Shown here piece after piece: positions 33,241 through 41,532 of a stretch of DNA of 45,334 nt. This DNA comes from Phycisphaeraceae bacterium (lineage in GTDB: Bacteria; Planctomycetota; Phycisphaerae; Phycisphaerales; Phycisphaeraceae), in NCBI GenBank assembly GCA_029260655.1, contig JAJDCU010000077.1:1-45334 (forward strand), in the 5' to 3' direction. The notes under the pieces were generated by a model. It worked only from the letters and a program-made list of their open reading frames with translations, searched no databases and was not told the DNA's origin. Made by a program: the position numbers and the translations under genes. Positions within the stretch are counted from its first letter, which is position 1. Each line of letters opens with the position of its first letter.

Positions 33241-34578
33241 CTAGCGGTCGTAGAAGCCTACCAGGGCCAGGAACCGGTTCTGGTTCAGGATCGGGATGTC
33301 CAGCGATCGCGCCTCGCCGATCAACTGCTGGTAGGTCTCGAAGTCCTGCTTCTGGGCGACGTAGATGGCGATCTTGACCGGGTCGATATCGCCCTCCGGC
33401 GGCTGGGTCGGCAAGGCGGGCTCGTGGCCGAGCACCAGGTAGTCCACGTCATACGTCAACTCGTCGCTGTCCTGTCCTCGCCACTGATTGATCATGCTGA
33501 CGATCCGGTCCTGGCCGCCCTGAATATCAAACTCCCCGTACACATGGAACTTGTACGTCGCCTGTGGATCGTACGCCAGATTCACGATCACATCGCCGTC
33601 CTTGACCGCCACGCCCCGCTCCTGGCGGACCACCCGGGCAACCGACGCGCCTTCGTCCACACTGACCACCTCCAGCGTCGCCTTGCCACGGACCTGCTCG
33701 TAGTTGTCCAGCTTGACCAGGTCGTTGGCGTCGAAGACCTCGAACGTCATCCCCATCAGCAGGCGGTCGGACCGACCCAGGCTGATGTAGACCTCGTTGC
33801 GTCCGCCGATCAGCGAGACGATCCGGCCGTCGGGCTTGGTCAGGTTCCCCGGCCCGGCATCCACCGCGCCGCTACCCGTGGTCTCGTCGATAATCCGCAG
33901 CAGCCGGGCGATCTCCACGTCCTTGTCGCGGGCCTGCTGCTCCATCGATTCCAATTGCTGTTCCATATCCCCACGGGCGTCGGCCATCTGCTGGTCGAGC
34001 GCCGACTTCTGGTCACGGATCTGGTCCCGGGTCTCGTTGAGCCCATCGGTCGTCTGGCCAAGCGTCTCGCCCAGCCCCGCCAGAGAGTCCTTGTACGCCT
34101 GGTCCAGCTCGGCCTTGGCCTGCTCGGCCTCCTCGGCGCGCTGACGCGCCTTGCCAAGCTCCTGCTCCAGCGTGGCACGCAGTTCCTGAGCCGCCGCCTG
34201 CTCATTCTGAAGACGCTTGATCTCCTGGAACAGCGCACGGTCCTCAAGCCCCAGCGTGGTCAGGCCGGTCTTGATCTCCGCCTCGCTCTTTTCCGGGTCT
34301 TGCGCGATCGTCTTGCGCAGCCAGGCACGCTCATCCAGGAGCGCGCCGACCACCGTGCCGCCGCCTTCTAATAGCGCGCTGACCGCCGGTGAGTTCGCCT
34401 CGGTCGGATTCACGTATTTGCCCAGACTCCGCTTGGCCTGCTCCTCAGCCTGACGGGCGCCGCTGACCTGGGTGAAGAAGACGATCGCCAGAAGCAGGCA
34501 CAGGAAGAAACCCGCTCCGAACACGACCAACGCCAGAACCGGGCCCGATCCGCCACCACCGCTTCGCGCACGTGCCAT
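33241..34578 (-). CDS. Membrane-anchored coiled-coil protein with possible BRCT-like C-terminus
   Basis: A 445-residue protein, not a recognised family. A single transmembrane helix near the N-terminus (VLALVVFGAGFFLCLLLAIVFF), a long coiled coil (~110-235), a beta-rich middle domain (~245-335; GRIVSLIGGRNEVYISLGRSDRLLMGMTFEVFD) and a C-terminal segment (~340-445) whose FHVYGEFDIQGGQDRIVSMINQW, LTYDVDYLVLGHEP and ILNQNRFL order is reminiscent of a BRCT fold. The BRCT suggestion is weak and needs a profile search. It precedes the LpxL-like gene. Confidence 0.65.
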   Translation of the reverse strand: MARARSGGGGSGPVLALVVFGAGFFLCLLLAIVFFTQVSGARQAEEQAKRSLGKYVNPTEANSPAVSALLEGGGTVVGALLDERAWLRKTIAQDPEKSEAEIKTGLTTLGLEDRALFQEIKRLQNEQAAAQELRATLEQELGKARQRAEEAEQAKAELDQAYKDSLAGLGETLGQTTDGLNETRDQIRDQKSALDQQMADARGDMEQQLESMEQQARDKDVEIARLLRIIDETTGSGAVDAGPGNLTKPDGRIVSLIGGRNEVYISLGRSDRLLMGMTFEVFDANDLVKLDNYEQVRGKATLEVVSVDEGASVARVVRQERGVAVKDGDVIVNLAYDPQATYKFHVYGEFDIQGGQDRIVSMINQWRGQDSDELTYDVDYLVLGHEPALPTQPPEGDIDPVKIAIYVAQKQDFETYQQLIGEARSLDIPILNQNRFLALVGFYDR

Positions 34579-35058
34579 GTAAGAACTCCAGAATTACGAG
34601 TGTGACGCCGGCATCCAACACCGGCCTGCCTCGCCCGCGCCGCGGACGCTTATCAACCAACCTTGCCCCCAAAAGTCCCTGCCCCGGATGCCCCCTTCAC
34701 AGACCGTAAGTGTCGCTGTAATTCCACCTTTCGTCAACTTTGGCAAGCCTCCGCTTACGCTCGTCAGTCCTGAGTCTACCCTCTCTAGCATCTGCCCCGC
34801 CGATACCCGAGCCCCAAATCCCGATACCCCCTGTCCATGTCCCCCCCCCTCCCCCCGGATGGGCCTTTCCCAGTGTAACCACCTGTCAGACAACTCATTA
34901 CACCCGTGTCCGCTTTTCGGGGAAGGACGTCCGCCCCCAGGGGGGAAATATGTGATGGATGAGTGCTGATTTCGATTCATTGGATGCCATAACTGACCTT
35001 ACCCACGAATGGTGGACACGGAGCACGGCCAGTCTAATGTCTGGTTAAGGAGACCAAC
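34579..35058. other. Intergenic region with C-rich tract, no gene
   Basis: A 480-base region between divergent genes. At 34806-34831 runs CCC, CCCC, CCC, CCCCC resemble the tracts before hisA and nadB, and are followed by a short open frame of only 14 codons; a second poly-C stretch lies at 34841-34856. The right part presumably contains the promoter of the cytochrome b gene. Small frames on both strands lack support. Confidence 0.5.
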
Positions 35059-35787
35059 ATGGCACGCATTCTTGTTTATGACCTTCCGACCCGCCTGTTT
35101 CATTGGTTGCTGGCGCTTGGTTTTGTGTTGGCCTTGGTGATAGGTCAGTTCGCCGACGAACACGGTGTGTTATTCCCCTATCACATGATCATCGGGCTTG
35201 TTCTCGGGATGATGCTGATCCTGCGGATCGTCTGGGGTTTTGTAGGTACCCGGTACGCTCGGTTCGGGTCGTTCCTGTTCGGGCCGGGTGCCGTGATTGG
35301 ATACTTTAAGGGGATCCTGATCGGCGGCGGGCGGCGGTATGTCGGGCATAACCCGGGTTCGAGTTACGCAATTTTTGCGGTGCTCGCGATTACGCTGCTC
35401 ATCGTGGCAAGCGGTCTACTGATGTCCGGTGGCGGCGAGGTGTTCGAGGAAGTGCACTCGGTCGCCTCTTATGTATTGTTGGCTTTGGTCGCAGTACATC
35501 TGGTGGGGATTATTGTTCACATGATTCGCCATCGCGAGAACATCGCCGCGAGTATGGTGACCGGGACTAAAGCGGGCGAGCCGGGGAATGCCATCGGCTC
35601 AGCGAAACCCATCACCGCGATCGTGTTCATCCTTGTGACCGCGTTCTGGGCCGGCGGCTTGATCCGTAATTACAACAGCGGTACACAGCAGACAACCCTC
35701 CCGCTCCTGGGCGTGGCCGTCCAGCTTGGCGAGTCCGAGCACGGAGAAGAAGGTCATGGCCGACGCAACCAGCACGACGACGATTAG
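35059..35787 (+). CDS. Cytochrome b561/hydrogenase-type b cytochrome
   Basis: A 242-residue inner-membrane dihaem cytochrome b of the Ni/Fe-hydrogenase b-subunit-like group. MARILVYDLPTRLFHWLLALGFVLALVIG contains the first haem-ligand His (RLFHW) and helix 1; further helices at ~38-62 (YHMIIGLVLGMMLILRIVWGFVGTRY, second His), ~100-120, and ~133-155 (HSVASYVLLALVAVHLVGIIVHMIRH, two more His), then a fifth helix at ~188. The His-rich acidic tail (GESEHGEEGHG) is unusual. The electron donor is unknown; no partner c-cytochrome is adjacent. AAGGAGACCAAC precedes the ATG. Confidence 0.85.
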   Translation: MARILVYDLPTRLFHWLLALGFVLALVIGQFADEHGVLFPYHMIIGLVLGMMLILRIVWGFVGTRYARFGSFLFGPGAVIGYFKGILIGGGRRYVGHNPGSSYAIFAVLAITLLIVASGLLMSGGGEVFEEVHSVASYVLLALVAVHLVGIIVHMIRHRENIAASMVTGTKAGEPGNAIGSAKPITAIVFILVTAFWAGGLIRNYNSGTQQTTLPLLGVAVQLGESEHGEEGHGRRNQHDDD

Positions 35788-35903
35788 CCCTTGACTGAAC
35801 ACCACAAACTTAAGACGTAACACGCGCGGACTTACGGCTAAAGTTCGTGGTGTTCGACCCGGATACCATTTTGGGTCCTCTTTCTCAGTTAACCGCGCAA
35901 TGA

Positions 35904-35929
35904 AAAGCCCGGCTGGCAAGCCGGGCTTT
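35904..35929. terminator. Bidirectional terminator
   Basis: AAAGCCCGGCT (35904-35914) pairs perfectly with AGCCGGGCTTT (35919-35929), with a 4-base loop. Located between the convergent cytochrome b and PEP-CTERM genes. Confidence 0.8.
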
Positions 35930-35955
35930 GTGGTTAATGCGTTGTATTTCTCGGA

Positions 35956-36726
35956 TTAGGCGCGGCGGCGGAGCAGCGCCAAGCCGCCGAGGGCGAAGGC
36001 GGCCAGCGTGCTCGGCTCGGGCGTGATCACGAAGGCCAGGTCGAGAGACTGGGTGGTGAAAGGCTCGTAGAGTTCTTCCATCCAGACCTCGGTCGGCACC
36101 GAATGGCCCCAGAAGGCGTCGTCGTTGAAGTGATCTAACGAACTCTTCCAACCCCACTGCGCCTGGCTGCCGAACGCGAGCTTGGTGGAGATCTCCAGCC
36201 AGTAGATCTCGCCCTGCTGCTGGATGAACGGCGGGGCGAACGTGGAGACGTCGTTGATGTTGTATTGGAACATGCGGGTGTGGTTGCCCGGTTCCACCAC
36301 CGGTCCGCCCGCGGCAACGTTGTAGGGGTCGTACCAGCCCTGGTTACCGCCGGTCACCTCGCGGATGGTGAAGTCGCCGGGGTAGAAGTCGCCGTGCCAC
36401 AGTTCCTGCAGCGGCCGGCTGGGCTCGATGCCTTGTGCCGGCTGGTCGGACCAGATCTTGATATGGAAGAAGTCGATATCGCCGACAAGATCGTCCTTCC
36501 AGGAGCCCCAGAAGTGGATGTCCTGAACGGGCCCGGTCTCGGAGCACTGCCAGTCGTCGGCCAGAGCCTCATAGTAGGTGGCGTCGACGTCCCATCCGTT
36601 GGGATCGGGCAGTTGGGGGTAGTGCATCTTGTGGCCGTCGCCGATGTTCCAGTCGGCCAACGCGGCGGGGGCGGACAGCAGGCTGACAACCGTAACAGGC
36701 AGCAAAGCATGAATCAGTCTTGGCAT
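35956..36726 (-). CDS. PEP-CTERM protein, aromatic-rich exported domain
   Basis: A 256-residue exported protein with signal peptide ending APAALA, a Trp/Tyr/Asp-rich domain (~25-230: DDWQCSETGPVQDIHFWGSWKDD, YWLEISTKL) and sorting tail TPEPSTLAAFALGGLALLRRRA. The DDWxC...V.DIHFWGSW pattern is a domain recurrent in planctomycete secreted proteins, still uncharacterised. AAGGAG lies eight bases before the ATG, and an exact TTGACA-17-TATAAT promoter lies upstream. Single-gene transcript ending at the 35904 terminator. Confidence 0.87.
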   Translation of the reverse strand: MPRLIHALLPVTVVSLLSAPAALADWNIGDGHKMHYPQLPDPNGWDVDATYYEALADDWQCSETGPVQDIHFWGSWKDDLVGDIDFFHIKIWSDQPAQGIEPSRPLQELWHGDFYPGDFTIREVTGGNQGWYDPYNVAAGGPVVEPGNHTRMFQYNINDVSTFAPPFIQQQGEIYWLEISTKLAFGSQAQWGWKSSLDHFNDDAFWGHSVPTEVWMEELYEPFTTQSLDLAFVITPEPSTLAAFALGGLALLRRRA

Positions 36727-36768
36727 CGTGGAACTCCTTCTTCCCGCCTAAAAATATATATTTATCTG

Positions 36769-36797
36769 ATTATAGGGCGATCCTATTAATCTGTCAA
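36769..36797 (-). promoter_or_regulatory. Exact consensus sigma-70 promoter
   Basis: Minus strand: TTGACA (36792-36797), 17-base spacer, TATAAT (36769-36774). The -10 lies 42 bases before ATG 36726. Both hexamers match the vegetative sigma consensus perfectly. Confidence 0.88.
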
Positions 36798-37030
36798 TAC
36801 TTTTTTGTCACTATCGCCTCTATCCAATCAAGAAGTGCAAACAATTGATGTATCAATACTTAACCCACATTGCGAGCGCCGCAAAACGGGCGTGCCCCCC
36901 TCAACTTTCGACTCAACTGAAAAGGACCCACACGAAAACAGGCGGGGCAGCATAACCTCCTTAACACTACGGCCTTATGGACCAAGAGGCTGCTATGCAT
37001 AATATGTGATAATGATTTGTGCATATATCT
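36798..37030. other. AT-rich spacer between two divergent promoters
   Basis: About 230 bases of visibly lower GC than the surroundings. A 65-codon open frame at 36805-37002 has no Shine-Dalgarno or recognisable protein pattern. No RNA gene seen. Confidence 0.45.
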
Positions 37031-37059
37031 TTGACGCCCGCAATATTGATTGATAGCAT
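37031..37059 (+). promoter_or_regulatory. Promoter of the PEP-CTERM gene at 37135
   Basis: -35 TTGACG (37031-37036), 17-base spacer, -10 TAGCAT (37054-37059). The ATG is 75 bases further downstream. Confidence 0.6.
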
Positions 37060-37134
37060 TGCATTACAAAAAAATGCTGCTTCGGGGAGATTATCGTGTG
37101 GTGATTTCGCGTGCGGCAAGGAGGAGAGATCACA

Positions 37135-37908
37135 ATGAAACATGCGTTAAAGTCTTACAGCAGTCTGATTCACGCATCCTTTTTGTTCGGACTGGTAATA
37201 GTGTGCCTGTGTGTAGATCGTGCGGAAGGTGCGCTCATCACAGTTCAAGTTACTGGGACGATAGACGTGGTTGAGGCCCCACTCGGCGTCAAATTCTCGG
37301 TAGGAAACACCTTCGAGGGTGTGTTTACATACGGTACAACGACACAAGATGTGGACGCGACAGCTCAAACCGGACGTTACGAAGGCGCGATAGTCAGCGC
37401 ATCCTTCCAGGTGATGGACGGAGCAAGTGTAATATACGGGGCCGCCGCCGTGCCCGACCCCATCGCTGCGAGCAATGTCATTGGGGTGTTCGATGAATTT
37501 CCAGTCCCATTGGAAGCGCCCGGGCCAACCGATCAGATCCGAGTTGCCGTAGGCAGTCCTGAGCAGTGGCCTGGCGCACCTCTCGTCGTAGACCCCGCGT
37601 CCATTGTCGAAGACCTTCAACTCACCCGGGTATTTTTCGCTTTACTCAACGACAATTTTGATCACAACGCCCACAACTCTGACGCTTTGTCTGAAATCAT
37701 TGCTTGGGACCTCAACGATTATCCGGATGAAAGGGGGTTCTTCTTAGCCTTTAAGCACCCAACGGATATCGGCGTAACGCCTCTACACGAAGATTTCGCT
37801 GTGTTTGGGCAGATCACGTTGATTACTGTGCCGGAACCCTCCGCGATAGGTCTTCTTACCCTTGGCCCGCTAGGTTTCCTGCGTCGAGAACGTCGAAGCT
37901 TCAATTGA
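37135..37908 (+). CDS. PEP-CTERM protein
   Basis: A 257-residue exported protein. Signal peptide MKHALKSYSSLIHASFLFGLVIVCLCVDRAEG, then a beta-rich domain beginning ITVQVTGTIDVVEAPLGVKFSVGNTFEGVFTY, a pattern common in PEP-CTERM proteins, and the tail VPEPSAIGLLTLGPLGFLRRERR. GGAGGAGAGATCACA precedes ATG 37135. Codon use and local GC are lower than the neighbours, which may indicate recent acquisition. It converges on the second pseudopilin gene. Confidence 0.83.
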   Translation: MKHALKSYSSLIHASFLFGLVIVCLCVDRAEGALITVQVTGTIDVVEAPLGVKFSVGNTFEGVFTYGTTTQDVDATAQTGRYEGAIVSASFQVMDGASVIYGAAAVPDPIAASNVIGVFDEFPVPLEAPGPTDQIRVAVGSPEQWPGAPLVVDPASIVEDLQLTRVFFALLNDNFDHNAHNSDALSEIIAWDLNDYPDERGFFLAFKHPTDIGVTPLHEDFAVFGQITLITVPEPSAIGLLTLGPLGFLRRERRSFN

Positions 37909-37946
37909 CCCGTTTGATGCTGACTTGGGCGTTTGCATTTGGGTCA

Positions 37947-38735
37947 TCACTGATACACCCCCGCGGCGTTGTCCATCCAGTGGTCGTGGGGGTGTTGGGG
38001 TTCGCGGTAGTTGTGCCAGCGGCAGTCGGGCATGATGCTGTCGCTCAGTGTGAGCGTTTCGACGTGGCCGTCGAACATGACCCAGTTGGCTTTGCCGTTG
38101 TGCCAGTATCCGAAGTATCCGCCGCCGTCGTCCTCGGCGCCGAAGGTCGCCCCCCGGCCGTCGAACGAGCCTTCTCGCAGATCCGGCCAGACGGCGCGTG
38201 TCTCGGTGATGATGTACGTCAATGTCGGGCGGTCGATAGTGACCAGGTCGATGTCGCGTGGATCGTTCTTTAATGGGTACGCCCGCCAGGCCAGCTCGCC
38301 GTTGTAGGCGTAATTGGCCTCGATGTCGTCGCGGCAGACGCTGGCGCCGTCAAGATGTTCGCGCAGCGGCTCGGTCGGCGTGCTGGGGCAACGCCAGGCC
38401 TCCTCTTCCCGGGGGGCGTAGTCGCGGCTGACCAGCCAGGCGCGCCAGGTGACGTGCTGGTTGGGCCCGACCTTGATCCGGTTGGACGGCAGTTGGTCGC
38501 GGTGATCGGTCGCGAACGTGGTGGCGATCGTCGCCAGTTGCCGGCAGTTGCTCATGCACACCGCCGACCGAGCCACCCGCTTCGCCGCGCCCAGCGCCGG
38601 CAGCAGGATCCCGATCAGCACCGCGATGATGCTGATTACCACCAGCAGCTCAATCAATGTGAAGCCCCGGATGACGTGGATCGGCCCGGGCCTCGGAACT
38701 CGGATGCTTGCAGACGGGTGGAAGTAGCTGCTCAT
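37947..38735 (-). CDS. Pseudopilin-type protein with H-X9-DG motif
   Basis: A 262-residue protein: basic leader of 23 residues, then [20 protein letters not shown], the prepilin cleavage/methylation signal, and a C-terminal domain with [19 protein letters not shown] (His, nine residues, Asp-Gly). Cys residues in [11 protein letters not shown] and WRCPSTP could form disulfides. Same family as 2777-3547, but the middle is divergent. AGAGGGATGTTGCC precedes the ATG. The leader is longer than in the other copy, with Pro/Arg-rich sequence. Confidence 0.87.
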   Translation of the reverse strand: MSSYFHPSASIRVPRPGPIHVIRGFTLIELLVVISIIAVLIGILLPALGAAKRVARSAVCMSNCRQLATIATTFATDHRDQLPSNRIKVGPNQHVTWRAWLVSRDYAPREEEAWRCPSTPTEPLREHLDGASVCRDDIEANYAYNGELAWRAYPLKNDPRDIDLVTIDRPTLTYIITETRAVWPDLREGSFDGRGATFGAEDDGGGYFGYWHNGKANWVMFDGHVETLTLSDSIMPDCRWHNYREPQHPHDHWMDNAAGVYQ

Positions 38736-38959
38736 GGCAACATCCCTCTTTCAAGCGGTGGGGGAAAAGTCAGTAACGATTCATCGTCTTCTCGGGCGTG
38801 ATGGACAATCGGATACCGCTGGTATTGCCTGCACTGCCCTTAACCGTTAGCCAACGTGCTTATTCTATCATCTTCGGCATGCCCGGTACAAGACCTTTAT
38901 GATGGCTGATCCTCCGCATGGTCCGGCGAGGCGGATTGCGGGCAGATCGTGTCTTGTCG

Positions 38960-39421
38960 CTATTTAACCTGGAAGGTGAACTCGATTTCGACCGAGGCGC
39001 CCAACGGCAGGCTTTGGACGCCCACGGCGGCCCGGGCGTGTCGGCCTTGCTCGCCTAAGAGCTTGACCAGCAATTCGCTGGCTCCGTTGGCGACCAGGTG
39101 CTGGTCGGTGAAGGTCGGGTCGGAGGCGACAAAAACGCCGATGCGGACGACCCGGACCAGGCGGGACCAGTCGCCATCAAGCAGCGGGTCGACCACGGCC
39201 AGGGCGTTGAGCACACAGGTCCGGGCTGCGCGCTCGGAGGCTTCCAGCGAGGCTTTCGAGGGCACGGGCCCGGTGACGGTGAGTTGCCCGTCCTGCATCG
39301 GGAGTTGGCCGCTGACGATGACCATGCCGTTGACCTGAGCCGCCGGGACGTAGGCGGCGACGGCCTTGGGGGGATCGGGCAGTGTCAGACCGAGTTCGGC
39401 GAGTTTATCGTGGATGTTCAT
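38960..39421 (-). CDS. RidA/YjgF-family protein
   Basis: A 153-residue Rid-family protein (enamine/imine deaminase fold). VNGMVIVSGQLPMQDGQL is the first core strand, ARTCVLNALAVVDPLL the central helix, and RHARAAVGVQSLPLGASVEIE contains the conserved Arg of the active site. The length and the extra N-terminal segment fit the ~150-residue subgroup rather than the canonical ~128-residue RidA. It begins right after a strong G-quadruplex-type tract and follows the DsbD-like gene by 15 bases, so the two are probably co-transcribed. Confidence 0.85.
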   Translation of the reverse strand: MNIHDKLAELGLTLPDPPKAVAAYVPAAQVNGMVIVSGQLPMQDGQLTVTGPVPSKASLEASERAARTCVLNALAVVDPLLDGDWSRLVRVVRIGVFVASDPTFTDQHLVANGASELLVKLLGEQGRHARAAVGVQSLPLGASVEIEFTFQVK

Positions 39422-39453
39422 GGGTGGGATTGGGGGTTAGGGATTGGGCGGGG
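39422..39453. repeat. G-rich tract between DsbD-like stop and RidA start (G-quadruplex motif)
   Basis: Plus-strand runs GGG, GGG, GGGGG, GGG, GGG and GGGG are spaced by 1-3 bases, directly against the RidA ATG. On the coding strand the tract reads CCCAATCCCTAACCCCCAAT, and the TAA within it is the stop codon of the DsbD-like gene. Confidence 0.65.
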
Positions 39454-41395
39454 AGTTTGATGGGGGCAACTGTTGTCTGGCCTGGTTAAGGGCGTCGGTG
39501 ATCTGGCTTGCGGTGTACCAGTTGTCTTTGAAGACCTCCTCGCCGTCGGGCGCGAAGATCACCAGCCAGGGGATGGTCACCGCGCCGGTCTGCTTGAGCA
39601 AGAGCTTGCCATCGGGGTACCCGCCGGTGAGGTCGACCTTCATCGCGACGTAGCCCTTGGTTTGAAGCAGGGACTCGACCCGTTCATCGCTTAAGACCGT
39701 CTGCTCGAGCAGGAGGCAGTTAGCGCACCAGTCGGCGGTGAAGTCAAGCAGCACCACGTTGCCTTCGGCCTGGGCTTTTTCAAACCGCTGCGGGGTGTAG
39801 TAGGCCCATGTGTCGGGTGTGGTCAGTACCGACGCGGTCAGCGCTGCCCCGATGACGGCGACCCATGCAAGCGACACAAAGACAAGCTGTTTGATCCGGG
39901 ATGGCGTGGCCTTGAAAACCCGCAGCATCAGCCAGAAGCCGGCGGCGGCCACGAACGCGGCGACAACCCACCAATGGCCTTTGGGCGCGGCCTGCGTGCC
40001 GTCGCTGAGCATCCCCGAGCCCCCCGCCCCGATGAAGAACGCCGCGGCGGCCAGCATCAGCAGGCCCATGACCTGTTTGAGTAATTCGCTGCCGGGCCCG
40101 GAACGTGGCAGGTGGTCGACCCATTTGGGGTTTGCCGACAGGACCAGGTAAGGCAGCGCCATGCCCACGCCGATGGCGGCGAAGGTCACGAGGGTGAATC
40201 CCGGTGATTGGGTCGCGGCCCACGCGGCGGCGGCGCCCATCAGCGGCGCGGTGCAGGGCGTCGACAGCACGGCCGTCATCACGCCGAACCCGAACGACCC
40301 GGCGTAGCTGTCGTGCCTGGGGCTGATTGCGTAGACCCAGTTCGGCAGCGAAAAGTTGAACAAGCCGCACATCCCCACGGCCAGGACGGCGATCACGGCG
40401 CCGACACCGATCGAGAACACCGGGTATTGGAAGAGCTGATTCGACGCGGTGAAACCGCTGACGCCGGCGATCGCCACCCCCAGCCCCAACCAGAACGCGA
40501 CCACGCCCCCCGCCATCACCGCGCCCAGGGCCAACGTCCGGCCTCGGTTGCCCGCGGTCTGCGCCAGGCCGAGAATCTTGATCGGGATCACCGGAAGCAC
40601 ACAGGGGGTGAAGTTCAGCAGCGCCCCGCCGAGCGCGGCCAACAATAGCAGCAGGACAAACCCCCATGCCCGGGACGGGTCGACACCGAACCCGAAGAAA
40701 TCGATCGTCTCTCCGTGCATCGTAGCGCCGGTGCTGGCAGTGGAACCCATCGTGGCGAACATCCCCGGGTCGAACCCATCAAATAAATCCACCGGCCCCG
40801 GCTCGGTGAGACCCGAAGCGTCGGCGGCCACGAGGGTCAGGGTCTTGGCGAGGGTGACCGTCTTGGGGAAATCACAGCGCTTGTCATCGCAGGCCTGGTA
40901 CCGCACATCGACGTGGACCTCGATCTCGCCGGGCTCGGCATCGGGGCTGATCAACACCGGGAGGTACACGACCGCCTGTTCGCTGAACACCGCGATGGGG
41001 TCCGGCATCGACTCCACGGACATGCGGTGAGCCTTTGGGAACTGCGCCGGGCCGTACGCCAGCCTCGGGTCCGGAGTCTTGACCTGCACGCGTGTAAACG
41101 ATGGCTTGAAGTCGGACACCACCGCCTGGGACCGATCGGAAGCGATGTGCCAGTTGGGCACGATATCGAACACCACCGCCAGGACGTTCTGCGCCGATGG
41201 CCGGGCCTGATCGCTGTGCCAGACGGCGTGGACTTGAACCTTCGGCTGTGCCTGCAAAGCCGTCGGGGTCGGCGGTTGGTCCTGGCCCCAGGCCGGCGTG
41301 GCGGCTATGAGCGCCAAGATCCAAAACGCCAGCCACCGGCCTGCGGAACAAGCGGTTTGGGAAGATCCGCGAACGGTTGTCGATGGATATCGCAA
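39437..41395 (-). CDS. dsbD: DsbD-type thiol:disulfide interchange protein
   Basis: A 652-residue membrane protein that moves electrons from cytoplasmic thioredoxin to periplasmic thiols. Order: signal peptide (SAGRWLAFWILALIAATPAWG), periplasmic alpha domain with the Cys pair region YQACDDKRCDFP, a polytopic beta domain with ALGGALLNFTPCVLPVIPIKIL and STPCTAPLMGA (redox cysteines), and a C-terminal thioredoxin-like gamma domain with TADWCANC. Start uncertain: the first ATG in frame (41485) gives an unlikely N-terminus without Shine-Dalgarno; TTG 41395 has AAGGA about nine bases upstream and is preferred. Confidence 0.85.
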   Translation of the reverse strand: MRYPSTTVRGSSQTACSAGRWLAFWILALIAATPAWGQDQPPTPTALQAQPKVQVHAVWHSDQARPSAQNVLAVVFDIVPNWHIASDRSQAVVSDFKPSFTRVQVKTPDPRLAYGPAQFPKAHRMSVESMPDPIAVFSEQAVVYLPVLISPDAEPGEIEVHVDVRYQACDDKRCDFPKTVTLAKTLTLVAADASGLTEPGPVDLFDGFDPGMFATMGSTASTGATMHGETIDFFGFGVDPSRAWGFVLLLLLAALGGALLNFTPCVLPVIPIKILGLAQTAGNRGRTLALGAVMAGGVVAFWLGLGVAIAGVSGFTASNQLFQYPVFSIGVGAVIAVLAVGMCGLFNFSLPNWVYAISPRHDSYAGSFGFGVMTAVLSTPCTAPLMGAAAAWAATQSPGFTLVTFAAIGVGMALPYLVLSANPKWVDHLPRSGPGSELLKQVMGLLMLAAAAFFIGAGGSGMLSDGTQAAPKGHWWVVAAFVAAAGFWLMLRVFKATPSRIKQLVFVSLAWVAVIGAALTASVLTTPDTWAYYTPQRFEKAQAEGNVVLLDFTADWCANCLLLEQTVLSDERVESLLQTKGYVAMKVDLTGGYPDGKLLLKQTGAVTIPWLVIFAPDGEEVFKDNWYTASQITDALNQARQQLPPSNSPPNP

Positions 41396-41532
41396 GCAGT
41401 TGATTCCTTGGGCCCGGGCCGTGTCGGGGATTATAGCCCGATACGCGGGCCCGGAAGCCGGGTTTATCAAAGCCGCCGGGGGCATACCGCCGATAACGGC
41501 ATCAACCGCAACCCAAAGGATACCGCTCCCGC

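Noticed and set aside
34688-34969. 93-codon Pro-rich open frame
   Set aside because: Low-complexity translation of a C-rich intergenic tract, overlapping frames on both strands, no ribosome site.
35599-35919. 106-codon open frame antisense to cytochrome b
   Set aside because: Overlaps the conserved cytochrome gene and the terminator; no protein features.
36805-37002. 65-codon open frame in the AT-rich spacer
   Set aside because: No Shine-Dalgarno, no recognisable protein features; it lies between two promoters facing outward.
41396-41485. Upstream ATG start for the DsbD-like gene
   Set aside because: It would add 30 residues of non-signal sequence and has no Shine-Dalgarno; TTG 41395 with AAGGA upstream gives a proper signal peptide.
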